A DNA stretch of 64,000 nucleotides from Asparagopsis taxiformis (Eukaryota; Rhodophyta; Florideophyceae; Bonnemaisoniales; Bonnemaisoniaceae): NCBI GenBank assembly GCA_030407315.1, contig JALQPE010002389.1, positions 61,520-125,519 on the forward strand. Direction: 5' to 3'. Below, piece after piece: positions 1 to 9,827 of the stretch. A program made the position numbers and the translations under genes. Every line of letters starts with the position of its first letter. The first letter of the stretch is position 1. The notes under the pieces are model-generated. The model saw only the letters and a program-made list of their open reading frames with translations. It was not told the DNA's origin and made no database searches.

Positions 1-840
1 GTTTTGAGTCTGACTGCTGTGGTTGATGTTGATTTTGTGTAGGTGATTCTGGAATGGTGATGACGGAAGGTAAGTTACATTGAGCACCTAGTTAAGTTGC
101 GCGAAGATATGGAATGCTGACTACATTTTTTTGTACAATTTTTGACTTATGGTTTCTATTGTGTGCAGGATACAACGAGGGTAAGTGAGTTCTGAGGGTA
201 TGCAGCGAGGGAAGCATGGGTTTTCAGTCCGACTGTTGTTGTTGTTGATTTCGATTTTTTGTAGGTGATGCAGGAATGGTGATGACGGAAGGTAAGTTTC
301 ATTGAGCGCCCAGTCCGGTTGTGCGAAGATGTGGAATGTTGACTTCATTTGTTGGTTGTGTGATTTTCGACTTTTGGTCTGTATTGTGTGTAGAATGAAA
401 CGAGGGTAAGTGAGTTCTGAGGGTATGCATCGAGGGAAGTGTTTGTTTCGAATCTGACTATTGCAGTTGATGCGATATTTATTCATTGGAAGCTTATCCA
501 GTCATGGTGTGTATTGTGCCCAGCGAAGGAAAGTGCGGAAGTTTTGAGAGTATGCTGAGAGGGACATGTGGGTTTTGAGTCCGACTGTTGTTGTTGATTT
601 CGATTTTGTGTAGGTGACGCAGGAATGGTGATGACGGAAGGTAAGTTTCATTGAGCGCCAGGATGTGTTTTGCGAAGATATGGACTGCTGACTTTGATTA
701 TTCATTGCAAGGTTTTTGCATCATGGTTTGTATTGTGTGTAGGATGGATGAGAGGTAAGTAAGGGAGTTTCTAGGATATCTGTAGTGGTAAGCGTCGCTT
801 TTGAATCTGACTGTTGGGGTTGATGTTTTGTATGTGATGC
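1..840 (+). repeat. Tandem array of about 200-350 bp units carrying microexons
   Basis: The block from the GAGTC(T/C)GACTGTTG motif through the 27-nt exon, the TTCATTGAGCGCC intron start, the GCGAAGATATGGA stretch and the 12-nt exon recurs about four times. The unit near 430-560 is degenerate. Exons and splice sites are better conserved than intron interiors, where lengths differ. Confidence 0.7.
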
Positions 841-1027
841 AGGAGTGGTGAAGCAGGAACGGCAGGACTCAAGGAGAGTGAAGAACGGATCTAGGAAGAT
901 GGGGAATGAAGCTGTGAGGTGTTTCTGGTATGTGTATATTTTGGGGCATACGATAGAAGTGAGAGTGGGTTTCAAGTGGTGTAAGATTTTGCTGACCATG
1001 TTCGTGTTTGATGTCTTGATGATTTAA
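1..1027 (+). CDS. 3' end of a microexon gene (repeated 27-nt and 12-nt exons), partial
   Basis: No family recognised. Short blocks are each flanked by a TAG/CAG acceptor and a GTAAGT donor: 27-nt exons at 43-69, 265-291 and 614-640, and 12-nt exons at 169-180, 394-405 and 743-754. Introns between neighbours are 99, 84 and 102 nt. All introns fall after the first base of a codon, so any exon can be skipped without changing frame. The 27-nt exons read (G)-D-[SA]-G-M-V-M-T-E and the 12-nt exons read G-Y-N-E or G-W-M-R. The last exon (843-1027) stays in the same frame and adds about 60 residues, basic at first and then hydrophobic, to a TAA. The exon at 394-405 has a TGA in this frame and the copy near 515-530 is degenerate, so the locus is either alternatively spliced or decaying. 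It continues to the left of the window. Confidence 0.45.
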
Positions 1028-1451
1028 TGGGCTGGGGTGGTGTCGAGGAAAGCGGGGATGGTATTGGGAAGAAGCGGATTTTTTGTAATCAAGGTCGTGA
1101 GGGTTCTTGAAGTATGTGCGAATGGTGGTGCATGGCGTTAGGATGGTAGGGAGAACGGGATAGTGAGGGAGATGGGTGATCGACGATATGCTGACAGGTA
1201 TTTTGTATTCTGGCTGGATACGTATTTCATATTCTGGCTGGATATATATTCCGTATCCTGGCTGGATACGTATTTCCTATTCTAGAGAGACGTATTGTAT
1301 ACGAGCAGTTTCGTAAATGAGAGAATAAAATACGGTCCGATATGGGCCCTGAATTTACCATCCGCTGTAATTTCTTCCCTCCCGGTTTTCGCTGATATAT
1401 TGTATACTGGATGTCGGGTCCTAGTATTCCGCCATATGTACTAGAGAAAGT
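1028..1451. repeat. Spacer with a 24-bp tandem repeat
   Basis: About 3.5 copies of a 24-bp unit containing CTGGCTGGATA lie at roughly 1199-1284. The rest of this stretch up to the gypsy-1 LTR shows no gene. Confidence 0.6.
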
Positions 1452-2121
1452 TGTAGTATACGTGGCAATTCCGAAATTGCAAATAATTACGATTTCCGCG
1501 GAATTACGAATTTCCGCAGACCCGAGCGATAACAGCAATGCACGAACATTGCTGGCGCGTGCGCGCGCGCAACCGGCACACGTGTGCAACGAACGTATTG
1601 GCAACGGCCACCGGACCAACGGGTCCCTACGTGCGACCCACAAGGTCCTTTCCCATTCGGGGACGTTACGAGCAGTGTTTACACTGTAAAACGATGCCAT
1701 CGTGGCTAAATAGGTATTGGCATCGAGCCGGGAGGGAAAGGGGACAAGACATCGATCGGGCAACGTGCTCTAGTCTACGACTGACTTCTACGTTACGTAT
1801 TACGTTTTCGCCTAACGAGGCTTCGTCTCCGTCGAGCTGCGTACTCCCTACCCATCGCCACACGTGAGGCTGATCGCGTGTAGTGCCTACGGGCTTGGTT
1901 GAGAGCGCCTCCGGTGACGTGCCACCTCGTTCGTTAACGTAGTTCACGCGTGGATCGTTCGTCGTGACGCCCGTGTCTACCTGCTAATCTATTCTCTACC
2001 CTATCCTCTATCTGCTACCAAACATACAGTCAAAACACCAGCGGGTGGACTTATTCGTTTCGTTAAGGACAGCGTGTCCGTGGCTCGTACCAGCTACTTC
2101 TAGAACTAACGTTGTTCCACA
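1452..2121 (+). repeat. Left LTR of gypsy-1
   Basis: A 670-bp sequence starting TGTAGTATACGTGG and ending GTTCCACA, with a diverged copy at 54549-55211. The boundaries are the points where the two copies stop matching, and they give the expected TG...CA ends. Confidence 0.75.
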
Positions 2122-2122
2122 C

Positions 2123-2135
2123 TGGTCTTCCGACC
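2123..2135 (+). other. Candidate primer-binding site of gypsy-1
   Basis: TGGTCTTCCGACC begins one base after the LTR end. A PBS begins with TGG because it pairs with the CCA end of a tRNA. The tRNA species cannot be assigned from this window. Confidence 0.4.
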
Positions 2136-2220
2136 TAGAAGTTGCTACGAGCATAACGACAACCAACGAGGTTGAGCTCTTTTACGTTAACGAAAAGCTA
2201 CGTGCTACAGACTACGGTCT

Positions 2221-3398
2221 ATGAATTACGCTGTGTCGAATTCCAGCGCGTCGCCCAGGCAACCGTTGCCAACGTCAGCGGACGCCGAAGCCGACGTGGC
2301 CTTGTCAGCAGAAGCGATCTTCGCGACTGATCGATCTATCCCGCCGGATATCGAGGCGATCGGCCAGCTACCACGTACGGTAAGCCCGTTTGAGTCCGTG
2401 AGTATGGACCCCGCAACGCGCGGTCAGCTCAACGAAGGGAACGTGACTCCCACGGCACTACGTGTAGTGTACGAAGACCTTCGAGGTCACATCGAAAGGG
2501 CGAGCGACGCGGCCGTCGACGAAGCCGTAAGGCAGAGACTCGGAGTCTCGGAGCGCGAAGCTCTTGCGTTACGTGAACGCTCAGCGACCCTCGAACGGGA
2601 AAACGAAGATTTACGAAACCGCCTCTCCGCCGTGGAGGGAAGACTCGACTCGTTTGTCGTAGTATTCAACGAAACCGTCGCCGGACGTTCCGCTCCGCCG
2701 AGCGGAAGCGATCCGAATTACGAAGAAGGCTCGCGCGCCTATAACTCGCAATCCTCCCCGGCCGTTCCGGGAGGATACCCACCAACACCCGGTCCGACGA
2801 CCCCGACAACGTACGGAAGGGGGGCGACAGTGCAACGAGCCATCGCCAACCCCAACGAGACGCCACGAAGGCAATTACGTTTTAACGATACGCCAGACCA
2901 CGCGCGGTCGGCGGACGCAGCACGAGCTGCGCAATTCGATACGAGAGCTCCCCCGCCACGTGAGACGTACATTCCGTGGCTGGGTACGTTCGGCACGACG
3001 GACACGCGAGTCCACGAAAACGAACGTGCCGACGCGGTACGCTTACCAGGGAACGCCCTCGGACCCGTTTGCCACGCGTTGGCAGAGCACACGACAATGC
3101 TCGACGCATTTGCGAACGTGGTGTCGTACCGCATGTACCGACTTAACGATGTACGTGAACATCTCTACGTGAACGAGAGTCAAAGCGTACATAAGCTCAA
3201 ACGTGAGCTGGAGGGACTTTTCCCTACGTTAAAGCCGTTCTCCGGCCGGAATCCGATTACGTTGCTCGGATTCCTCGCCCAAATACGTGATGAGTCAGCA
3301 CACTCGGAGTGTGCGAGGGAGTGGCAGTACGTGCGCTGCACTTCTTCCTCGAAGGGGACGCCCGACGGTTCTACGATTCCCAGTGTACGACTGGCGTG
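2221..3398 (+). pseudogene. gag: gypsy-1 gag, N-terminal part, frameshifted and cut by the copia insertion
   Basis: Gag forms the particle that packages element RNA. This half starts at the ATG at 2221. It has an acidic, Ser/Thr-rich N-terminus, a Glu/Arg-rich probable coiled coil around residues 85-150, a Pro/Thr-rich stretch, and then the capsid-like region. Near 3294 the frame is lost: the following bases encode a typical gag motif, a-HFFLEGDARRFYD, only in the other frame, consistent with loss of one base after a GAG codon. The copia insertion follows at 3404 and the gene resumes at 9828. Codon use is the GC-rich, ACG/GAACG-laden style of the rest of gypsy-1. Confidence 0.75.
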
Positions 3399-3403
3399 AT
3401 CAC
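3399..3403. other. Left target-site duplication of the copia element (ATCAC)
   Basis: ATCAC directly precedes the left LTR and recurs at 9823-9827 directly after the right LTR. Removing the element and one ATCAC restores the gag reading frame (V-I-T-T-D-P). Confidence 0.95.
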
Positions 3404-3891
3404 TGTTGACTCACTGGGAATGGGCCTGGTAGGCCTAATTCCGTGAGAAAACTTTGACCCTCGTTTTCTCCTAGAAGGAGTGGTCTGAGCGCTCTGACAC
3501 CTATCTCATCGTATTCAGCGTGCCCGAATTAGTCGGGTAGCAACTTCTCCGGGGCTCCTACGACACTCCATTACGGAGTAACTGGCCTCTGAAGTTTCAA
3601 TTTGTTTGTCATAGTTTCAATTAGTAATTAGAAATGCCAGGATGGGTTGCCATCATGGCAGAGGGAAAATGTTATGATAAGTGTACACGTGTGGAAGATA
3701 TGATAGAGAAGCCCACGTGTACCAGATTGGCAGCGGGTGCTTGCTAGGACAGACTGTCAGTGACAGTCTGTCTGGAGCAGCCTTGAACAGGCTGTCCTTA
3801 GCACCGCCGGCGCACCTCGGCGAGAATACAAATTATGTAGTGAGCTCGCAGATTCAGTAAACGCTCGGCAAGCGACCAAACTTTATCAACA
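3404..3891 (+). repeat. Left LTR of copia, with internal hairpin
   Basis: Starts TGTTGACTCACTGGG and ends CTTTATCAACA. At 3748-3772 it holds a 12-bp inverted repeat with one-base spacer (GACAGACTGTCA / TGACAGTCTGTC), followed by CAGCCTTGAACAGGCTG, also able to pair. Such hairpins could serve as an RNA structure or a protein-binding site. Confidence 0.95.
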
Positions 3892-3904
3892 GGTTATGGG
3901 CCCA
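3892..3904 (+). other. Primer-binding site matching the anticodon arm of initiator tRNA-Met
   Basis: GGTTATGGGCCCA directly abuts the LTR. Its complement, TGGGCCCATAACC, is the anticodon stem-loop (CAT anticodon) of eukaryotic initiator tRNA-Met, not a tRNA 3' end. This is the priming mode known for Drosophila copia, which uses a tRNA fragment cut in the anticodon loop. Confidence 0.85.
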
Positions 3905-4299
3905 GTGCGCTCACTCGGGTCGTTTCTTATTCTCTAGCGCTGCGGTGAGTGTCTCTTTCGCGTCGGCGTGAGTCTTACCTTTCTCGCCTTGTTTCTTCTC
4001 GTTTTGTCTTCTTTCCTGCGCGTCCTCCTGCTCCCGTTCTGCGCCTCCGTGCGCTTTCGCTCGACTGCGCGTCGCGTTCGTCGCGCTCCCTCCTGCGGCG
4101 CCGCGGTCTTCCTCGCCACCCGGCGTCCGTCTCGCTGACGCTCCGGCTCGCCACCAGGCGTCCGTCGTGATCTGTCACTGACTGTCACAGTGACAACATC
4201 TACTGCCATCGTGACACAAAAATTCTGTCATCAAGTGACATCTCTTGGAACACATCGGATCTTTCGCTGGAGCTATCTCGCGCCAAATACAAAAATTTC

Positions 4300-4384
4300 T
4301 TCCCGCTCTCGCTGGGACTCGAACGCACGACTGCGAGATTCTGCGCTGCACAGCACGTCTTAACCGCTGAGCTACTGGCCCACT
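4300..4384 (-). ncRNA. Antisense tRNA-like Pol III unit in the copia leader
   Basis: Read on the minus strand, GGGCCAGTAGCTCAGCGG (A-box match at 4364-4374) is followed about 40 nt later by CGTTCGAGTCC (B-box match at 4315-4324). A T5 run lies at about 4290-4294, a plausible Pol III stop. The acceptor and T stems do not pair well, so this is a tRNA-derived sequence or SINE head and not a working tRNA. A longer transcript would run antisense through the primer site and LTR. Confidence 0.55.
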
Positions 4385-4553
4385 TAAGGCCAAACTACTG
4401 GAATCGACTGCTCCTAATAAAAGACTTGTCTATACCTTTCTCAACTCGGTTCTGCTCTTGTAAGTCAGCAACCTTGTCCTGATCGGTATAGCATTAATAA
4501 GTCACACAACAATAAACTTCTGCATTGGTTAACCTACTCATTCATCTTCAAAA

Positions 4554-4649
4554 GTAAGTTATACCTTTCATCTTTCGGTCAATTTCAAGGTTTAGACCTT
4601 AGTACTGATCGGTATAACTGCTAACCTCTTCTCTCTCTCTATCTCCATA
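4554..4649 (+). other. Intron whose removal creates the zinc-finger start codon
   Basis: The donor GTAAGT at 4554, a branch-like CTAAC at about 4619-4623, a long pyrimidine tract and the acceptor CCATAG ending at 4649 define a 96-nt intron. The upstream exon ends CAAAA and the downstream exon begins TGTCTAG, so the joined RNA contains CAAAATGTC, an ATG in good context that is absent from unspliced RNA. Confidence 0.65.
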
Positions 4650-5069
4650 GTGTCTAGTAGTGACGAGGATCGCATCGAGCCGAATAACGAGCAGCCAGCT
4701 CCGAGGCTTCGACGCGACGGTGAGTCTCTTCGCGACCGTGTTTTCCGAAAGGCGTATAGCATCGCCGAAAGAAGGGACAATAAGAAGAAATACGCCGCTC
4801 ACAAGGCTGCAAACCGTTCCAGGTGCTCTCACTGCAACGTATATCTCAATTCCGCTGAGTCCAGAGCTGCTCATCTCAACGGATCCAGACACAAGAAAAC
4901 CATCGAGCGCCTCAAGGAGGGTCCTCTAAAAGTTTGCAGGCCCTGTGGTGTCATCGTCCGGACTCAGAGTGAGTTCGACAACCATCTTCGCGGCAACCGC
5001 CATCGCAGTATTGCGAAGGCCCTGGAAATCACCAAAGCTTCCAAAGCTTCTTCTTCCTCCGATAAGTAG
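4650..5069 (+). CDS. Double U1/JAZ-type zinc-finger protein, extra ORF of the copia element
   Basis: The ORF encodes about 139 residues after splicing. It has no internal Met; its ATG is formed by the A at the end of the upstream exon (4553) plus TG at 4650-4651. Residues 1-50 are acidic then basic. Two fingers follow, each exactly CX2CX12HX5H, beginning CSHC and CRPC and separated by 14 residues; a Lys/Ser-rich tail ends the protein. Fingers of this spacing are known in U1C-like and JAZ-like proteins, which bind RNA, often double-stranded. Standard Ty1/copia elements lack such an ORF. It lies between the primer site and gag, so it is probably made from a spliced subgenomic RNA. A role in RNA packaging or silencing evasion is only inference. 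Confidence 0.75.
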   Translation: MSSSDEDRIEPNNEQPAPRLRRDGESLRDRVFRKAYSIAERRDNKKKYAAHKAANRSRCSHCNVYLNSAESRAAHLNGSRHKKTIERLKEGPLKVCRPCGVIVRTQSEFDNHLRGNRHRSIAKALEITKASKASSSSDK

Positions 5070-5254
5070 TTTCTCTCTCTCCTCTAGACACTAGAAATCT
5101 AGCTGATTTCGTATCGTTAAACCTTGCTTTCTTGTTCTCCATCCACTTCGCTCTTAGCTAGACAGTCTCTATCCTATAGATCCCAGCTTGGTCCTCTACG
5201 ACTATCGGTTGTCCACTTGGGAAGGGTCGAACAGATAAGACTTACTGCAGAGCC

Positions 5255-8200
5255 ATGGAGAGTAATACTTCCGGCATCCGCATCGAGAAGCTGGATTATT
5301 CAAACTTCCACTCATGGAAGCAGAAGATGGAACTCATCCTTGGCCACCGCGAGGTGGACGACATGATTGATCCTAATCTTCGCCCTAGACGTCCGACAGA
5401 CCAAGAAGAGCTCTTAAAATGGCTCCGCAAAGACAAGTCAGCTCGAATGGCCATCGGAATTACCTTGTCGGATGAAATGCTCAAAAATGTTGCACACACC
5501 ACGACTGCCTTAGAAATGTGGCAAGAGATCTGCAACGTGCATCAAAGGCACACTCTCCTAAACAAACTCGCTGCAAGGCGCGACTTTTACACAGCGACTA
5601 TGAAGCCAGGTGAACAGATGCTCGTATACATCAACCGTGTTCGACAAATGGCAACGGTACTATCAGCAATGGGCGTCGACATTGATGATAAAGAAATGGC
5701 TATGGCTGTTCTCAATGGCCTCCCATCTTCCTTCCAGACGCTGATAACCGCTCTTGATGCAATTGGAGATGAAGATCCTACCTTCACATTCGACAAAGTT
5801 CGCAGTCTTCTCCTTCAGGAAGAACGCAGGGCAGCTATTTTAAAACCGGGAAGTTCCTCAACAGACACAGCCGCTCTACTTTCCAAGTCTGGAAAACAGT
5901 TTGGGAACAACCGGAAGAAGTGTACCCATTGCGGTCGAACAAATCACACCGAGCCATATTGCTGGCAGAAGTATGGAAGACCATCTCGCTCCCGCTCGAA
6001 TAATAAACCACGCAGTTCACCGAACTTGTCTCTGGCGCAGGGGAATATTGGCTCTATGGCAGCCGTAGCCACTGAGACTGAACCGAGCAATGATGAAGAA
6101 AAGGAGTACGTCTGCCTTTTGTCAGCCTGCTCGGATTCAGCTAAGTCGGTACAAATCACATCTACATGGTACATCGACTCCGCTGCTACCTCACACATGA
6201 CCTTCGATCGCTCAATGTTTGTCTCGTACCGTTCCGTGACTCCGTTCCAAGTGATTCTCGGAGACAAATCCACTTCTGTAGCAGTAGGATGTGGCGATGT
6301 CAAACTGTCACTCCTTATCAATGGGAAGGCAAGAATCTGCATACTCCAGGACGTTCTCCACGTCCCCTCCTTCGTATTCTCACTCATATCCGTAAGTACT
6401 CTCACGGCTCGAGGAATTGGAGTTCAGTTCACGAACAATGCAGTCCTCTTAACCCAAAACGGGGAATCAATAGCTACTGGCCATAGACGCCACGGGCTCT
6501 ATGCAATTGACCTCTACATGCCCTCCAGAAATAAACAACAGCCCTTTGAGTTAGCTTGCATCGCGTCACTGCAGCTGTGGCATGAGCGACTTGGGCATGT
6601 TCACAAAAACGGAATCTCTCGTATGGCAAAGACATCAGCGGTCAAAGGACTCCGAATCAAACCTGAGCAGTCCCCACCTGAAAATCTATGTGAAGGGTGT
6701 GTTACTGGTAAAATGCCTCGTGCTGCTATCCCAAAGTTCTCCGAGACAAGAGCCTCCGAGCTTCTCCAACTGATCCACACAGATCTGGCAGGGCCAATGG
6801 AAATACGTTCGAAAGGGGGAGCTCGATACTTCGTGACCTTCATCGATGATAAGTCTCGCTACCTAACTGTGTATCCGCTCCACCGTAAGTCGGATTGTTT
6901 CGATGCATTCCAACGATTTCTGCGCCTCACTGAAACTCAAACAGGATGCAAACTTCGTCAACTACGCTCAGACGGAGGGGGAGAGTACTTCTCAAACGAA
7001 TTCAGCTCTTTCCTTGAAGACAGGGGTATCCAACGTCAAACTACCTGTGCCTACACTCCCCAACAAAACGGAGTTGCGGAACGCATGAATCGCACCCTTA
7101 AGGAACATATGCGGGCCATGCTTCTCCACAATTCCACTCCATTGGAGTTCTGGGCGGAAGCACTTTCTTGTGCTGCCTACATTCGAAATCGTCTCACCAG
7201 CCGTGCTCTCCCCGCTGGAACCACTCCATATGAGCTATGGTATGGGCGGAAGCCAAACATTGCACACCTGCGAACATTTGGAAGCATTTGTTGGTACAAA
7301 CTGCCGAACACACATCTCCAAGCGCTCGATTCTCGTGCTGTTCAGGCTATCATGCTAGGGTATGCAACATCACAGAAGGCATATAAACTGTGGGATCTAA
7401 CGAATGAGAAAATAGTTGTCTCTCGCGATGTCGTTTTCGAGGAGACGAGGTCGAGGAAACTACCGTCACATCTAGACATTACTGGAGCTGATGTCAGTCT
7501 AGAAGATACCTCACAAGACCCAATGAGGGAAAAACCTTATGGAGGAACTCCCAGAAATGAATCTTCTTCCTCCCATTCAGGTTCAGATTCGGACCATATT
7601 TCACCTCAATCACCTCCGCCAACGCCATCCTACAGTCAAGATGCCTCGTTACTCAATGCTCCCCGTAAATCGTCTCGCACCCGCAAACCTCCGAGTGAGT
7701 GGTGGAAAACCACTGCACTCGTCACTACCGCGCCCGATCCTACTCCGGAACACCTCCTCACCTTCACTGAGGTGACCAAGGGGGAGGAGAAAGACCTTTG
7801 GATCGGTGCCATTCAGTCTGAAATGAATTCCCTTTATACAAACCGCACCTGGATTTTGGTCCCTCGCAGTGAAGCTGTCAACCTACTTTCATCCAAATGG
7901 GTGTTCAAACGCAAAGATGTTGTCAGTGAAACTGGTGAGCACTCGGTCAAACATAAAGCTCGCCTGGTAACTCGGGGATTCCAGCAGAAGTACGGTGTTG
8001 ACTATGCTGAAACATATGCACCGGTTGTCAAGTTCTGCACTATTCGCATGTTCTTCGCTCTCACTGTCCATCACGACCTCCATTGCGATCAAATGGACGT
8101 TAAGACAGCTTTCCTCTACGGAGACCTCGAACAAGACATATACATGGAACAACCGGAGGGCTTTGTCGACCCGAAGTATCCTAATCATGTTTGCAAACTG

Positions 8201-9340
8201 CAGAAAGCTTTGTATGGACTAAAACAGGCTCCGAGGCAATGGCACGCAAAGATCGACGAGTTTCTCATTTCAGAACTAGAATTCCAGAGTTCTCCGTACG
8301 ACCCATGTTTCTATGTGAGGTACCGTAAAGATTCGATGATAGTCATTGCCCTCTACGTTGATGACCTCCTTATCGCTTCAAGCAGCAGAGACATGTTGAA
8401 CGAGCTGAAGGCTGAGTTCAGTAGACGCTTCGAAATGAAAGATTGTGGGAAAGCTAGAGTGTGCCTCGGGCTGGAAATCGTAAGGGACTCACCTAGAGGA
8501 CTACTTCATTTGAATCAAACTCGGTACGCTGAAAAGGTATTGGAACGATTCGGCATGGAGAACTCAAGCCCTGCTGCAACCCCTATGCAGGCTCAGATTT
8601 CCATCAGTGATACTGAAACAGAGGCCATCGACTCTACATTATACCGCAAAGCCATTGGAAGCTTGATGTATCTCGCAGTGGGAACTCGCCCCGACATCGC
8701 ATTTGCTGTTGGAAGACTTGCCCAATTCGTGGAGACTCCAACCAAATCTCTCTGGGTTGCTGTCAAGCGTGTTCTAAGATACATTTCTGGTACTCGAAGC
8801 CTTGGTGTGCTGTACAGGGCATCGAAGCCTCTGTCACCTGTCGGATATAGTGACTCAGATTGGGGTGGTTGTACGATCAATCGGAAATCCACCAGCGGAT
8901 ACGTGTTCATGATGGCTGGAGCAGCGGTGAGCTGGAAATCTCACAAACAGAGTTGTGTAGCGCAATCCTCCTCCGAAGCTGAATATATGGCTCTCAGCGC
9001 TGCGGTGAAGGAAGCTATTTGGTTGAGTAATATTGTTGGGTTTGGCTGTGGAAGCAGCTCGGCGGATCCGATCCTAATCAATGTCGACAACCAAGGTTCC
9101 ATCAAGATGGCTAGGAACGATGCCTCAGGAACTCGTACCAAACACATCGACATTCGGTATCACTTCGTCCGAGACAGCTTACTCAAGACGTTGTTCGGCA
9201 TTGACTACTGTCCCACATCAGATATGGCGGCAGATCTGTTAACCAAGCCTCTGCAACGAGTTCAATTTATCAAGCTCCGGGAAATGATCGGCGTGTCAGA
9301 TATTTCATCCCTCGAGCAGGTCAAAGAGGGGGAGTGTTGA
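5255..9340 (+). CDS. gag-pol: copia Gag-Pol polyprotein
   Basis: A single ORF of 1361 residues from ATG 5255 (context GAGCCATGG) without breaks. Domains in order are: Gag with a UBN2-like region; a CCHC knuckle CTHCGRTNHTEPYC at residue 223; protease with an unusual D-S-A-A-T-S-H site at D308; integrase with a LWHERLGH...CEGC zinc domain near 440-490 and catalytic D510, D573, E609 (35 residues between the last two); reverse transcriptase with YVDD at 1034-1037; and RNase H ending near ADLLTKPL. The order integrase before RT defines Ty1/copia. Gag and Pol share one frame, so Gag excess must come from something other than frameshifting. The TGA stop lies inside the right LTR. Confidence 0.97.
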   Translation: MESNTSGIRIEKLDYSNFHSWKQKMELILGHREVDDMIDPNLRPRRPTDQEELLKWLRKDKSARMAIGITLSDEMLKNVAHTTTALEMWQEICNVHQRHTLLNKLAARRDFYTATMKPGEQMLVYINRVRQMATVLSAMGVDIDDKEMAMAVLNGLPSSFQTLITALDAIGDEDPTFTFDKVRSLLLQEERRAAILKPGSSSTDTAALLSKSGKQFGNNRKKCTHCGRTNHTEPYCWQKYGRPSRSRSNNKPRSSPNLSLAQGNIGSMAAVATETEPSNDEEKEYVCLLSACSDSAKSVQITSTWYIDSAATSHMTFDRSMFVSYRSVTPFQVILGDKSTSVAVGCGDVKLSLLINGKARICILQDVLHVPSFVFSLISVSTLTARGIGVQFTNNAVLLTQNGESIATGHRRHGLYAIDLYMPSRNKQQPFELACIASLQLWHERLGHVHKNGISRMAKTSAVKGLRIKPEQSPPENLCEGCVTGKMPRAAIPKFSETRASELLQLIHTDLAGPMEIRSKGGARYFVTFIDDKSRYLTVYPLHRKSDCFDAFQRFLRLTETQTGCKLRQLRSDGGGEYFSNEFSSFLEDRGIQRQTTCAYTPQQNGVAERMNRTLKEHMRAMLLHNSTPLEFWAEALSCAAYIRNRLTSRALPAGTTPYELWYGRKPNIAHLRTFGSICWYKLPNTHLQALDSRAVQAIMLGYATSQKAYKLWDLTNEKIVVSRDVVFEETRSRKLPSHLDITGADVSLEDTSQDPMREKPYGGTPRNESSSSHSGSDSDHISPQSPPPTPSYSQDASLLNAPRKSSRTRKPPSEWWKTTALVTTAPDPTPEHLLTFTEVTKGEEKDLWIGAIQSEMNSLYTNRTWILVPRSEAVNLLSSKWVFKRKDVVSETGEHSVKHKARLVTRGFQQKYGVDYAETYAPVVKFCTIRMFFALTVHHDLHCDQMDVKTAFLYGDLEQDIYMEQPEGFVDPKYPNHVCKLQKALYGLKQAPRQWHAKIDEFLISELEFQSSPYDPCFYVRYRKDSMIVIALYVDDLLIASSSRDMLNELKAEFSRRFEMKDCGKARVCLGLEIVRDSPRGLLHLNQTRYAEKVLERFGMENSSPAATPMQAQISISDTETEAIDSTLYRKAIGSLMYLAVGTRPDIAFAVGRLAQFVETPTKSLWVAVKRVLRYISGTRSLGVLYRASKPLSPVGYSDSDWGGCTINRKSTSGYVFMMAGAAVSWKSHKQSCVAQSSSEAEYMALSAAVKEAIWLSNIVGFGCGSSSADPILINVDNQGSIKMARNDASGTRTKHIDIRYHFVRDSLLKTLFGIDYCPTSDMAADLLTKPLQRVQFIKLREMIGVSDISSLEQVKEGEC
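9324..9334 (+). other. Polypurine tract of copia
   Basis: AAAGAGGGGGAG-like purine run directly before the right LTR, the expected plus-strand primer. It also encodes the last Gag-Pol residues. Confidence 0.85.
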
Positions 9341-9822
9341 CTCACTGGGAATGGGCCTGGTAGGCCTAATTCCGTGAGAAAACTTTGACCCTCGTTTTCT
9401 CCTAGAAGGAGTGGTCTGAGCGCTCTGACACCTATCTCATCGTATTCAGCGTGCCCGAATTAGTCGGGTAGCAACTTCTCCGGGGCTCCTACGACACTCC
9501 ATTACGGAGTAACTGGCCTCTGAAGTTTCAATTTGTTTGTCATAGTTTCAATTAGTAATTAGAAATGCCAAGGATGGGTTGCCATCATGGCAGAGGAAAA
9601 TGTTATGATAAGTGTACACGTGTGGAAGATATGATAGAGAAGCCCACGTGTACCAGATTGGCAGCGGGTGCTTGCTAGGACAGACTGTCAGTGACAGTCT
9701 GTCTGGAGCAGCCTTGAACAGGCTGTCCTTAGCACCGCCGGCGCACCTCGGCGAGAATACAAATTATGTAGTGAGCTCGCAGATTCAGTAAACGCTCGGC
9801 AAGCGACCAAACTTTATCAACA
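9335..9822 (+). repeat. Right LTR of copia
   Basis: 488 bp, same ends as the left LTR and nearly identical to it. It is followed by ATCAC (9823-9827). Confidence 0.95.
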
Positions 9823-9827
9823 ATCAC

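Larger units (their letters stand above)
3404..9822 (+). mobile_element. Intact, recent Ty1/copia retrotransposon inserted in gypsy-1 gag
   Basis: Two 488-bp LTRs, a 5-bp target duplication (ATCAC), a primer-binding site, an extra zinc-finger ORF, one uninterrupted gag-pol ORF and a polypurine tract are all present. The LTRs differ only by two compensating one-base indels (near 3650-3671 versus 9567-9596), which points to a recent insertion. Nothing visible prevents autonomous activity. Confidence 0.95.

Noticed and set aside
121..999. Minus-strand ORFs of 60-120 codons across the microexon array
   Set aside because: They cover repeated exon and intron units alike and reflect lack of stops in a tandem repeat.
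4300..4384. A functional tRNA gene
   Set aside because: A and B boxes fit, but acceptor and T stems do not pair, so only a tRNA-like unit is claimed.
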